From Oxalobacteraceae bacterium UBA4003 (GTDB lineage Bacteria > Pseudomonadota > Gammaproteobacteria > Burkholderiales > Burkholderiaceae_D), in the NCBI GenBank assembly GCA_002384815.1, contig DGBN01000074.1, positions 33,577 to 97,576 on the forward strand: DNA of 64,000 bases. Direction: 5' to 3'. The notes under the pieces were generated by a model that saw only the letters and a list, made by a program, of their open reading frames with translations, did not search any database and had not been told where the DNA came from. Positions 16,746-24,871 of this stretch are shown here, one piece after another. Each line of letters begins with the position of its first letter. Positions within the stretch are counted from its first letter, which is position 1. A program made the translations under genes and the position numbers.

Positions 16746-18905
16746 TCAGAAACGATGGTTGACGGTCAATTGAATTTGACGCCCCGGCCCGTTGAACCAT
16801 TGCGTGCCTGAGTAATATGCCGTCGTGAAATACTGCTTGTCGAACACGTTATAGCCACGCAGGGTCAGCGTGGTATCTCGCGTTGCCTGCCACTGCAGCG
16901 CGAGATCGGTCGTGGTGTATGCCGGCATTGTCAGGGTGTTGGCGTTATCCGCATGGCGTTTGCCGACATAGCGCAGACCCGTGCTGGCAGTCCAGTCGGG
17001 CTGGAAGTTCCAGCTTAGCCAGACGTTGGCGAGGCGTTCGGCGACGTCCGGTGGCGTCTTGCCATTACGGGATACCGCCACTGCCGGGGTACCAACCGAA
17101 TCGTTGAAGTCGTCAAATTGCGCGTGCAGGATGGCGGCGTTGGCATCGAGTTGCCAGCCAGGTGCAAACGTCATTGCCAGCGTACCTTCGATTCCTTTCG
17201 ATGATCGTTCGCCAACCTGGATACGCACGCTTGGATTGTTTGTATCACGCGTCAGAAGATTGTTCTTCTTGATACTGTAAGCGGCCAGCGTCCATTCACC
17301 TTTCTTTTGCCAGAATGATTTCTTGACGCCGATTTCAAACTGCTTGCCGGTTGAAAGATCGAACTTGCTGTTGGCCGCACTGATCATCAACAAGCCGCCG
17401 ACGGGATCGGCCGCTTCTGCATACTGTCCATAGATCGCCAGATCGGGTTGGATGTTATAGACGCTGCCGAGTCGCCAGCCGGCGTTTGAATATTGTTGAT
17501 TAAAAGCTGCTGTACCGGCAACCAGATCTGCGCGTGATACCTCGGCGTGATCGTAGCGCAAGCCGCCCAGTAACGACCATTTTTCTGTGAGCTCCAGCCG
17601 GTTTTCTGCGAACACCGAATATTGTTCTGCCTTGTTGCGATAGCGTGGGATGGTTGGTTCGTTGCTGAGGAATGTTCCAGGGACAGGATTGTAGGGATTG
17701 ACGGCTGCCGGGTTTGGAATTCCTTGATAAGTATTGTTTGTGTGCTGAAACGAACTTGAACTGAGATCGAAACCGACTGACACTTGATTTTTCAAGCCGA
17801 ACAGGCGACCGCGGAAAGTAGCATCTGTCGTGTTGCCGATCTGGGTTTGATCGTGCATGATTTCGGTATTGTCTGATCTATCGATCAAGCTGGAGTCGGA
17901 GTTGTAGTTATATGTCTCTGCATTGCGCCAGTGTCGTTTGCTGTCGATGTAATACAGCTTGCTGCGCACTGTCGTATCGACATTCGGCGTCCACTCGGCT
18001 GACAGTTCCGTCCAGCGATCGTCGTACTGAATCTTGCTGTCGCCGACGTTATAGTTTTTTTCACGCAGTGCCTCGAGTTGCTGTCCATTGATCAATGGCG
18101 TGCCGAAGTAGCGCATCGGTTCCTGGCGGCCTTGTGCATAGCTGAGTTTCAGGCGGAAGTCGGATGACACATCGAGTTGCAAGGCACCAGAAAAAGTCAG
18201 ATTCTTCGAGTCGCCCATATCGACCCAGCCATCGGAGCGATCGCCGCTCAGATCGATGCGATACGACAGTTTGTTGTTGATTGCGCCACCGCTACCGAAT
18301 TCAAGTTGCTGCGTATTGTCAGTGCCGACAGTCGCCTGTACTTCGTTCCGGATTGCGCCGCGTGTCGGTTTTTTCGGAATCACATTCACCACACCGCCAA
18401 TTGCGCCGTCGCCATAAATCACCGATGCAGGGCCACGCAATACCTCAATGCGATCGACAGACCAGGTGTCGAACGGGAAACTCAGGCCTACGCCGCCATA
18501 TTGGCGCGTGCCGTCATACAGGCGCATGACAGACGTGGTGTCGGTGAAGCCGCGCGCGGACAGGGAGCTGCCGCTGTTGCCAGGGTGACCCATGCTACTG
18601 ATGCCGGCGGCACGTGTGATCGCATCGACCAGCGACGCGTCGCCGCGTTGCTCGATTTGTGCGCGTGTAATCACATCGACGCTGGCTGGTGTCTGGAATG
18701 GCGTGAGGTAAAGATTGGAACCGGTTGAGGCAGGTGCATTGAGTGTGCCGGCCTTTTCTGTCGTGACCGAAATCGCAGGGAGTATCTGTACAGCATCGGC
18801 AGCGATGGCAGATGCTGTCATGAATGCCAGTGCGAGGGCACAGTGAGTATATAAAACGGTGCGCGCAAAGCGCGGCGGGAATGATGGCGCCGATGTGAGT
18901 TTCAT
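16746..18905 (-). CDS. TonB-dependent outer-membrane receptor
   Basis: A 719-residue receptor: signal peptide (cut after about residue 34), plug domain (VDVITRAQIEQRGDASLVDA, then RIEVLRGPASVIYGDGAIGG, VVNVIPKKPTRG) and a 22-strand barrel ending in the terminal aromatic Phe (LTVNHRF). General similarity is to siderophore-type receptors. The neighbours (PCuAC chaperone upstream, DUF2946 leader, PepSY protein downstream) suggest copper or another metal chelate rather than classical iron. The substrate is an inference. Confidence 0.9.
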   Translation of the reverse strand: MKLTSAPSFPPRFARTVLYTHCALALAFMTASAIAADAVQILPAISVTTEKAGTLNAPASTGSNLYLTPFQTPASVDVITRAQIEQRGDASLVDAITRAAGISSMGHPGNSGSSLSARGFTDTTSVMRLYDGTRQYGGVGLSFPFDTWSVDRIEVLRGPASVIYGDGAIGGVVNVIPKKPTRGAIRNEVQATVGTDNTQQLEFGSGGAINNKLSYRIDLSGDRSDGWVDMGDSKNLTFSGALQLDVSSDFRLKLSYAQGRQEPMRYFGTPLINGQQLEALREKNYNVGDSKIQYDDRWTELSAEWTPNVDTTVRSKLYYIDSKRHWRNAETYNYNSDSSLIDRSDNTEIMHDQTQIGNTTDATFRGRLFGLKNQVSVGFDLSSSSFQHTNNTYQGIPNPAAVNPYNPVPGTFLSNEPTIPRYRNKAEQYSVFAENRLELTEKWSLLGGLRYDHAEVSRADLVAGTAAFNQQYSNAGWRLGSVYNIQPDLAIYGQYAEAADPVGGLLMISAANSKFDLSTGKQFEIGVKKSFWQKKGEWTLAAYSIKKNNLLTRDTNNPSVRIQVGERSSKGIEGTLAMTFAPGWQLDANAAILHAQFDDFNDSVGTPAVAVSRNGKTPPDVAERLANVWLSWNFQPDWTASTGLRYVGKRHADNANTLTMPAYTTTDLALQWQATRDTTLTLRGYNVFDKQYFTTAYYSGTQWFNGPGRQIQLTVNHRF

Positions 18906-18981
18906 TGCATGTCCGGAAAATGAAATATGTATTTGTTTTTTTAAAGCGTGGCCAATGCTTCAATCGGTTACGCAGGTGTTT

Positions 18982-19443
18982 TTAATGCCCTGAAAGTTCT
19001 TTTGCTGCAGGTGCAGCTTTGTTGTTCAGTGCGCGTGCCGGCATTTTCAATTCAAGCGTCTCGCGCTTCTTGTCTTTATCTTCAAATACCAGCGTCAGCG
19101 GTACTACATCGCCTTCCCTGATCGGATTCTTCAAGTCGAAAAACATGAGGTGATAACTGCCTGGTTTCAATGCAAAGGTTTTGCCGGCTGGCACATCGAG
19201 GGCGGCAATCTGGCGCATGCGCATGACGTTGTCCTTCATGGCCATTTCATGAATTTCTGCGCGCGCGACCGGTGAGCTGACCGCGACCAGACGCGTATCG
19301 GTTTCGCTGTTCAGTTGCATGAAGGCGCCGGTGGCTTTTTGCGCCGGCACTGTGGCGCGTACCCATGGATCGGTGACAGTGACTTGTGCGTATGACGCCA
19401 GCGAGAAGGTGCTGAACAGTGCAGTCAGGAATATTTCTTTCAT
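18982..19443 (-). CDS. PCuAC periplasmic copper chaperone
   Basis: A 153-residue exported protein: signal peptide of about 20 residues ending SYAQ, then a DUF461/PCuAC cupredoxin-like domain. The copper-binding His/Met set is visible as IHEMAM, MRMRQ and YHLMFF, in the family's spacing. PCuAC proteins bind Cu(I) in the periplasm and deliver it to cytochrome oxidase assembly or trade it with receptors. An AAGGA precedes ATG 19443. It is followed by the TonB receptor gene 76 bp later. Confidence 0.92.
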   Translation of the reverse strand: MKEIFLTALFSTFSLASYAQVTVTDPWVRATVPAQKATGAFMQLNSETDTRLVAVSSPVARAEIHEMAMKDNVMRMRQIAALDVPAGKTFALKPGSYHLMFFDLKNPIREGDVVPLTLVFEDKDKKRETLELKMPARALNNKAAPAAKELSGH

Positions 19444-19481
19444 GATGTTTTCCTTGGATAATTGAGGTGAGATACGCTGGA

Positions 19482-19691
19482 TCAGCGCGTGATGCCGAGA
19501 GCGGAACGACTGATGACTACGCATGATGGAGCGCAGCCTGGATGGTGCGTATCGGTCATGGTCTGCATTTCGATCGCAGGAAAAGAAGTACGGGTTTGCA
19601 ATGCGGCAGAGCGATGCATGCTGTAGGACAGCACTGCGATCAGAATGGCGATTACATGAAGGACAATGACAAACTTGCGCCGTATAGACAT
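19482..19691 (-). CDS. Small membrane-anchored Cys/His protein in copper operon
   Basis: A 69-residue protein with one N-terminal hydrophobic helix (FVIVLHVIAILIAVLSY) and a short tail containing DTHHPGCAPSCVV, that is, two His and two Cys close together. A strong AGGAG lies before ATG 19691. It lies 84 bp after DUF2946 and 38 bp before PCuAC. The His/Cys cluster could bind copper, but I recognise no family. Function is inferred from context only. Confidence 0.6.
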   Translation of the reverse strand: MSIRRKFVIVLHVIAILIAVLSYSMHRSAALQTRTSFPAIEMQTMTDTHHPGCAPSCVVISRSALGITR

Positions 19692-19775
19692 GGCAAGCTC
19701 CTGTTTCGAGATGAGGGCACGCCGACAGGCGAACGCCTGCTATCAGCAAGCGTGACTATCGGTATTCGGTAACGA

Positions 19776-20168
19776 TCAGGAGAGAGCTGGGGGAGCGCGC
19801 GGTTGCGCCACGGCCCACGCAAACAGCGGGCGCGACGACTGGTAGAACAAGGAAGGAAGAACGTGATCGCCGCTGACGACCGGCATGACAAAATCAGCTG
19901 CTGGCGGCAAGCCGACGGTGCCGGCGTGGCTTAAGCAGAATGGACAGTGCTCGAAATGTACGGACTGTTCGTTGGTGGCCGGTGCTGTTTGTTCGACGTC
20001 GACCATCACCATCTTGCTGCCGGCTACGGTACAAACTTCCATCCATGCGTTCGGTGTGCCGTGGGCGGCAGCAACGGCATGAGAAATGGAAGGCGCAAGC
20101 GATGCCATCAGAATCGCAAAACATGCGATCCAGCTGGCAAATCTATGCGTGGCTTGCGTCATTCTCAT
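19776..20168 (-). CDS. DUF2946-family exported protein, CruR-like leader gene
   Basis: A 130-residue protein with a signal peptide (IACFAILMASLAPSISHA) and the DUF2946 signature HFEHCPFCLSH, a CxxC flanked by His. In Bordetella a DUF2946 protein (CruR) acts as a copper-responsive upstream ORF controlling a downstream TonB receptor. Here DUF2946 also heads an operon that contains a receptor, so the same regulation is a reasonable inference. A TATAAT at 20249-20254 (reverse strand) could be the operon's -10, with no clear -35. An in-frame ATG two codons downstream is an alternative start. Confidence 0.82.
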   Translation of the reverse strand: MRMTQATHRFASWIACFAILMASLAPSISHAVAAAHGTPNAWMEVCTVAGSKMVMVDVEQTAPATNEQSVHFEHCPFCLSHAGTVGLPPAADFVMPVVSGDHVLPSLFYQSSRPLFAWAVAQPRAPPALS

Positions 20169-20348
20169 TGCTGAACGTTATCGGACAAAAATTTATTCGG
20201 CTGCGGCAGTTGCCTTGTGCACGGCACTGAACCATGATTTCGCAGCGTATTATAGTCGGGCTGCGCGGGAATGGGTAGCATGGGCGGCAACGCTGGCTGT
20301 TCCGGCATCCTGCAGCGAAACATACTTACACTTGATCGGTGACGGCCC

Positions 20349-21002
20349 ATGAATGCAAATCCTTCCGCTATTCAACAGAAAAACGGCTTGTTGATAGCCG
20401 CAGCCTTGATCATCGTTGCACTCGCTGTGTCCTCCATTCAACCTTTCGACAGACTGACATGGTTGATGGAGGTAATGCCGGTACTGATTGCGCTGCCGCT
20501 GCTTGCCTGTACTTACAGAAAATTTCCGCTGACGAATCTGTTGTACTTTCTGATCTTCCTGCATGCACTGATCCTGATCGGCGGCGGCACCTATACATAT
20601 GCGCGCGTACCTGTCGGTAACTGGGTGCAGGATTACTTATCGCTGGCGCGCAATCCCTACGACAAGCTCGGTCACTTCTGGCAAGGCCTGGTACCGGCGC
20701 TGGTGGCGAAGGAAATTCTGCTGCGTGGTACCTATGTATCCGGGAAGAAAATGCTGGCCTTCCTGTCGGTTTGCGTTGCGATGGCTATTAGCGCCTGGTA
20801 TGAATTGATTGAATGGTGGGCGGCGCTGATCATGGGCCAGGGCGCGGATGAGTTTCTTGGAACGCAAGGCGATCAATGGGATACCCAATCCGATATGTGG
20901 ATGGCATTTCTCGGCGCAACGGTGGCCATGGTGTTGCTGGCCAGCCTGCATAACCGGCAGCTCAGGCAACTCGAGGAACCGTACGGAACTGTGAAAAAAT
21001 GA
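20349..21002 (+). CDS. DUF2238-family inner-membrane protein (YjdF-like)
   Basis: A 217-residue protein with about six membrane helices. The conserved acidic and aromatic loop motifs are YARVP, NPYDKLGHFWQGL, YELIEWW and GTQGDQWDTQSDM, characteristic of DUF2238. Function unknown. It is divergent from the copper operon, 180 bp between the starts. Not obviously part of it. Confidence 0.85.
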   Translation: MNANPSAIQQKNGLLIAAALIIVALAVSSIQPFDRLTWLMEVMPVLIALPLLACTYRKFPLTNLLYFLIFLHALILIGGGTYTYARVPVGNWVQDYLSLARNPYDKLGHFWQGLVPALVAKEILLRGTYVSGKKMLAFLSVCVAMAISAWYELIEWWAALIMGQGADEFLGTQGDQWDTQSDMWMAFLGATVAMVLLASLHNRQLRQLEEPYGTVKK

Positions 21003-21103
21003 TGCTGTCGCATGAATGCGTGTAGGGTCTGTTAATAATTAATGTGCGAGTGCGAAAGCACGACAGGCTTTCACGATGTTCGATTTCAATGGAGGTGTTC
21101 GAC

Positions 21104-21523
21104 ATGATTACGGAAAATACTCAATCCAGCATCATCCCCTGCCTGCGTTACCGCGATGCGCCGGCCGCGATTGCATGGTTGTGCGACACCTTCGGTTTTG
21201 CAAGGCAGGCAGTCTATGCCAATCCGGACGGCAGCATCGCACATGCGCAGCTGACACTGGGCAAGGGCATGATCATGATCGGCTCGGTCAGTACGGAAAG
21301 CGAATGGGGCAGGCTGATCAGGCAGCCGGATGAAATCGGCGGTGTGGAAACGCAGAGCTCATATCTGATTGTGGACGATGCAGATGCGGTTTACGCACGG
21401 GCGAAGGCGGCAGGCGCGAAGATCGTGATCGAGATCAAATTCGAGGACTATGGCGGGCGTGGTTTCAGCTGCCTCGACCTGGAAGGCAGACTATGGAATA
21501 TCGGTACCTACGATCCCTGGTGA
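21104..21523 (+). CDS. VOC-family (glyoxalase/bleomycin-resistance fold) protein
   Basis: A 139-residue protein with a single vicinal-oxygen-chelate domain (SIIPCLRYRDAPAAIAWLCD at the N-terminus and YGGRGFSCLDLEGRLWNIGT at the C-terminus). Start ATG 21104 is chosen because GGAGG (21091-21095) lies eight bases before it. An in-frame ATG at 21089 lies before that site. Substrate unknown; these proteins act as dioxygenases, lyases or drug-binding proteins. Confidence 0.85.
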   Translation: MITENTQSSIIPCLRYRDAPAAIAWLCDTFGFARQAVYANPDGSIAHAQLTLGKGMIMIGSVSTESEWGRLIRQPDEIGGVETQSSYLIVDDADAVYARAKAAGAKIVIEIKFEDYGGRGFSCLDLEGRLWNIGTYDPW

Positions 21524-21542
21524 TGCGCGCCTGATATCCGAA

Positions 21543-21701
21543 ATGAACTTGAAAGCGGAACTGGCGATCATGATCCTGCATGAAAACATGGATATGCTGC
21601 GAGAAGGACAATGGAGCATGCTGCCGCATCTGCAGAATAGCTGGTCTTGCCGAAGATTTGAACGCGCACAAGCGCAGTTAAGCCTTGTTTTCAGCGCATG
21701 A
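21543..21701 (+). pseudogene. Fragment resembling the C-terminal tail of DUF1003 membrane proteins
   Basis: The 52-residue frame starting MNLKAELAIMILHENMDMLR resembles the C-terminal helix of DUF1003 proteins, where a NLKAEhEhhhLHEKhD-type segment follows two membrane helices. The membrane part is missing upstream, where the VOC gene lies. There is no Shine-Dalgarno. Its stop overlaps the next gene's ATG. It is probably a decayed remnant, though a short translated leader cannot be excluded. Confidence 0.4.
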
Positions 21702-22165
21702 AAGGACGGACATTGAACGAACAGGCAGTGCAACAATATCTGCACGATCACATCCCCCTATCCAGGGCAATGCAGGTAGAGGTGTTAAGCGTGCAGCCGG
21801 ATGCAGTCGTTCTGTCTGCGCCACTGGCGCCGAATATCAATCATCAGGAAACCGTATTCGGCGGCAGTGCTTCTGCCGTGGCGATACTTGCCGCATGGTC
21901 GCTGCTGTATGTAAGGCTCAATATTGCGGGCATAGCCAGCCGTCTGGTCATTCAAGGCAACACCATGCAGTATGAATTGCCGATCAGCGGTACCTTTACG
22001 GCGCGTGCGACGATAACCGAGCCCGCCGCCTGGCAGCGCTTCGTGCGTACTTTCGAGCGCAGGGGACGGGCCCGTATTTCCGTCACCTCGGTGCTGGAAT
22101 ACGAGGGTCGGCAAGTGGGCAGTCTGCAAGGCGAGTTCGTTGCGCTGGCACCTGAAGCGAACTGA
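21698..22165 (+). CDS. Hotdog-fold thioesterase (YiiD C-terminal domain family)
   Basis: A 155-residue protein with the YiiD-C type hotdog pattern: substrate loop INHQETVFGGSASAVAILAA near residue 50, then TARATITEP and a C-terminal strand QVGSLQGEFVAL. It likely hydrolyses an acyl-CoA or acyl-ACP thioester. The ATG overlaps the stop of the DUF1003-like fragment. Substrate unknown. Confidence 0.8.
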   Translation: MKGRTLNEQAVQQYLHDHIPLSRAMQVEVLSVQPDAVVLSAPLAPNINHQETVFGGSASAVAILAAWSLLYVRLNIAGIASRLVIQGNTMQYELPISGTFTARATITEPAAWQRFVRTFERRGRARISVTSVLEYEGRQVGSLQGEFVALAPEAN

Positions 22166-22356
22166 TTCAAGACCTGATTTCATGCATTGAACAGCGTGAC
22201 AGGAAGCTGGCCGGCGCCGGTGTGGGCGATGGCATTTTTGCGCTATAGTGCTGCAAACACAAAATGCAGTACCGTGTACCACTCTGCGCCGCTGGCCACT
22301 GCAGTGCCGATAGCCGGCAATCCCTAATTTCATTATTTTTATTCGATACTTTCATC

Positions 22357-22695
22357 ATGAGCGACGACAATTTCAAGGCCAAAGACATTTCCAGGAAACC
22401 GCCGGCACCACCGGATCCAGATCAGAAATTCTGGGATATGGCCGATACCTTCATTCAACTGGCAAATGAAAATTCCAAAGGGGCGGCAGCCGGTCAGGTA
22501 TGCGCATCCATGATGTTCGCCAGTGCCCGATTCGGCGCGTTTGTCGCCTCCGGCGATGCGCCGTCAGAAGCGACGTTCAAGGATCAGATAGAAGGTGCGG
22601 TTGCGTACTTCCGTACCGAGTACGAAAAAATGCTGCGTGAAAATTTTCGCGATTATGCCGAGAATTTCAAAAGCTACCATCCGGAAAAGAAATAA
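22357..22695 (+). CDS. DUF3144-family protein
   Basis: A 112-residue helical protein with the DUF3144 core FWDMADTFIQLANENSKGAA and SARFGAFVASGDAP. The start ATG 22357 gives the usual length. An upstream in-frame start would add a non-conserved segment. No signal peptide or membrane helix. Function unknown. It is followed by a clear terminator. Confidence 0.8.
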   Translation: MSDDNFKAKDISRKPPAPPDPDQKFWDMADTFIQLANENSKGAAAGQVCASMMFASARFGAFVASGDAPSEATFKDQIEGAVAYFRTEYEKMLRENFRDYAENFKSYHPEKK

Positions 22696-22723
22696 GCCTG
22701 CAGCCGGAATATATGCGGGACGT

Positions 22724-22765
22724 AAAAAGCCTCGATCTGCGATTGTCGCAGCATGGAGGCTTTTT
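22724..22765. terminator. Bidirectional Rho-independent terminator
   Basis: AAAAAGCCTC (22724-22733) pairs with GAGGCTTTTT (22756-22765), with a nested CTGCG/CGCAG stem inside. The T-run after the stem on the forward strand and A-run before it allow termination of both the DUF3144 gene and the convergent gene that ends at 22791. Confidence 0.85.
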
Positions 22766-22790
22766 TACATCCGTCTGGATGCCCTTGTGG

Positions 22791-23093
22791 TCAGGCCGAT
22801 TTGGACAGCAGATTGAAATGTTCAACAGCGGGCGGTGCGGCGAAGAATGGGCCGACAATTGCGCGCCATTCCTGGAATGCCGGCGATTCACGGAAATCGA
22901 CAGTATGATTTTCCAGTGTTTCCCAGTAAATCTGGATCACGTAACGTTCAGGCGTTTCTATGCATTTGTTGATCGCATGCTGTTTGTAGCCTTTGGCCTT
23001 GGCGATGACTTGTTCCAGGCCGCGTTGCACGGCGGCGTCGAATTCGGTTTGCTTGCCCGGCTGGATGCGGATATCGACGAGTTCGAGAATCAT
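22791..23093 (-). CDS. ABM/dimeric alpha-beta barrel domain protein
   Basis: A 100-residue small protein with the antibiotic-biosynthesis-monooxygenase pattern (LVDIRIQPGKQTEFDAAVQR, then YVIQIYWETLENHTVDFRES, AFQEWRAIVGPFF). ATG 23093 has an AGGAA eight bases upstream. Cytoplasmic, role unknown. It is unrelated in position to the other ABM gene at 7917. Confidence 0.82.
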   Translation of the reverse strand: MILELVDIRIQPGKQTEFDAAVQRGLEQVIAKAKGYKQHAINKCIETPERYVIQIYWETLENHTVDFRESPAFQEWRAIVGPFFAAPPAVEHFNLLSKSA

Positions 23094-23332
23094 GTGGTGT
23101 TCCTGTAAAAGTATTGGATGCGGAATTATTGCATTTTGTCCCGCATGCCGCACCTACTGCCTGTATTGCGCGGTTTGTACAGTTTATGCGGGCAGATGGA
23201 GTTTGTTTGCCGTCGCAGCTGTTCAGTTGCTGCCTATGTGCGTAATCTGTCTGCGGTGCGCCAGCCTTTGCATATCCTGCAGCAGGACAGCGTCTGGTCG
23301 TGTTAAGTTGGCTGTAACAACTGGAGAAGCCC

Positions 23333-23821
23333 ATGCAGAAAAATCCTGCCGCGATCATGCTGACGGCAATCGCGTTTGTTTTGCCGGCGTTGCCCTTGCA
23401 TGCAGAAGAAATCGGTGAAGTCAGCACGGTATTCCGCTTTCTCGGCAAGAACGACCGCATCGTGATCGAAGCCTACGACGATCCGAAGGTCGCGGGTGTG
23501 TCATGTTTCGTTTCGCGTGCGCGTACCGGCGGTATCAGCGGCACGGTCGGCCTGGCCGAAGACACGGCGGATGCTTCGATAGCGTGCCGGCAGGTAGGCG
23601 ACACTTTGCGTTTCACCGGCAAACTGCCGCAGCAGGAAGAAGTATTTTCCGAACGCCAATCGATCGTATTCAAGCGCCTGCATATCGTGCGCGTGGTCGA
23701 TCCACTACGCAATACGCTGGTGTACCTGACCTATTCCGACAGGCTGATTGAAGGCAGTCCGAAAAACGGCGTGACAGCGGTACCAGTGCCGCGCAGCAAT
23801 CCGATTCCCCTGAAAAAATAA
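23333..23821 (+). CDS. creA: CreA-family exported protein
   Basis: A 162-residue protein with a cleavable signal (ending PLHA) and the CreA core: VFRFLGKNDRIVIEAYDDPK, VSCFVSRARTGGISG, IACRQVG and the C-terminal YLTYSDRLIEGSPKN. CreA is a conserved periplasmic protein of unknown biochemical role. It is followed 26 bp later by the AI-2E-family permease, which may be cotranscribed. Confidence 0.9.
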   Translation: MQKNPAAIMLTAIAFVLPALPLHAEEIGEVSTVFRFLGKNDRIVIEAYDDPKVAGVSCFVSRARTGGISGTVGLAEDTADASIACRQVGDTLRFTGKLPQQEEVFSERQSIVFKRLHIVRVVDPLRNTLVYLTYSDRLIEGSPKNGVTAVPVPRSNPIPLKK

Positions 23822-23847
23822 TCTGCTCACCTTTACCCGGTTCATTC

Positions 23848-24861
23848 ATGCTCGCCTCCGCCAAATTCAATGTCGTTGTCATTGCTTCCTATGTTCTGGC
23901 GGCCGCAGCCTTGCTGCTCGTCATGCATCAGGGTTTGCTGGCTGCACTCTTTTCCGGTTTGCTGGTGTATTCGTTGGTGCAGTTGCTGGCACCCAAGCTG
24001 GGCAGGAAACTGGTGGGCCGACGCGCACAGGTAGTGGCGGTGGCATTGTTGAGCTGTCTCATTGTGGCGGTGCTGACGGTGGCGATCTGGGGTTCTATCC
24101 GTTTTCTGCAAAGCGATGCCGGCAGAATCCCGGTGCTGCTGCAAAAAATGGCCGATATTCTGGAGGCGTCCCGCAGCCAGATTCCGGCGTGGATAGCCGC
24201 TTATATTCCGGTCGATGCCACTGCCTTGCGCGACATGATTACCGGCTGGTTGCGTGCACATGCGCTGGAAGCACGCTCCATGGGCAGTGAGGCGGGTCGT
24301 ATATTGGCGCATATCCTGATCGGCATGATCATCGGCGCGATGGCTGCGCTATATGACACCACCACTACGCGCAACTATAAACCGCTGGCCGCTGCGCTGC
24401 ATGTGCGCCTCATGGTCTTGCATGAGGCGTTCCGCAACATCGTGTTTGCGCAAGTGCGTATTGCTGCCATCAATGCGGTGCTGACCGGCATTTACCTGAT
24501 TGTGGTTCTGCCGCTGGCCGGTATCGAGCTGCCTTTGCGCAAGACGATGGTTGCGGTGACTTTCATCGTCGGTTTGCTGCCGGTGATCGGCAATCTGATT
24601 TCAAACACCATACTGGTCATCATCGGCCTGTCGCATTCGCTGCATACCGCATTGGGATCGTTGCTGTTCCTGATGACAATACACAAGCTGGAATATTTTC
24701 TGAATGCGAAGATCATCGGTCATCACATCGATGCGCGCACCTGGGAATTACTGACGGCGATGCTGGTGATGGAATCGATATTCGGCATCCCCGGCGTGAT
24801 TGCAGCGCCGGTGTTCTATGCCTACATCAAGAAGGAATTGAGCAATCGCGGTCTGGTCTGA
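23848..24861 (+). CDS. AI-2E transporter family (PerM/YdiK-like) membrane protein
   Basis: A 337-residue inner-membrane protein with about seven to eight helices and the family's C-terminal signature (VGLLPVIGNLISNTILVIIG and FLNAKIIGHHIDARTWELLT). Family members are proposed exporters or antiporters. The AI-2 connection is not general. It converges with the flavoprotein gene 10 bp away. Confidence 0.88.
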   Translation: MLASAKFNVVVIASYVLAAAALLLVMHQGLLAALFSGLLVYSLVQLLAPKLGRKLVGRRAQVVAVALLSCLIVAVLTVAIWGSIRFLQSDAGRIPVLLQKMADILEASRSQIPAWIAAYIPVDATALRDMITGWLRAHALEARSMGSEAGRILAHILIGMIIGAMAALYDTTTTRNYKPLAAALHVRLMVLHEAFRNIVFAQVRIAAINAVLTGIYLIVVLPLAGIELPLRKTMVAVTFIVGLLPVIGNLISNTILVIIGLSHSLHTALGSLLFLMTIHKLEYFLNAKIIGHHIDARTWELLTAMLVMESIFGIPGVIAAPVFYAYIKKELSNRGLV

Positions 24862-24871
24862 GGCGCAGGTT

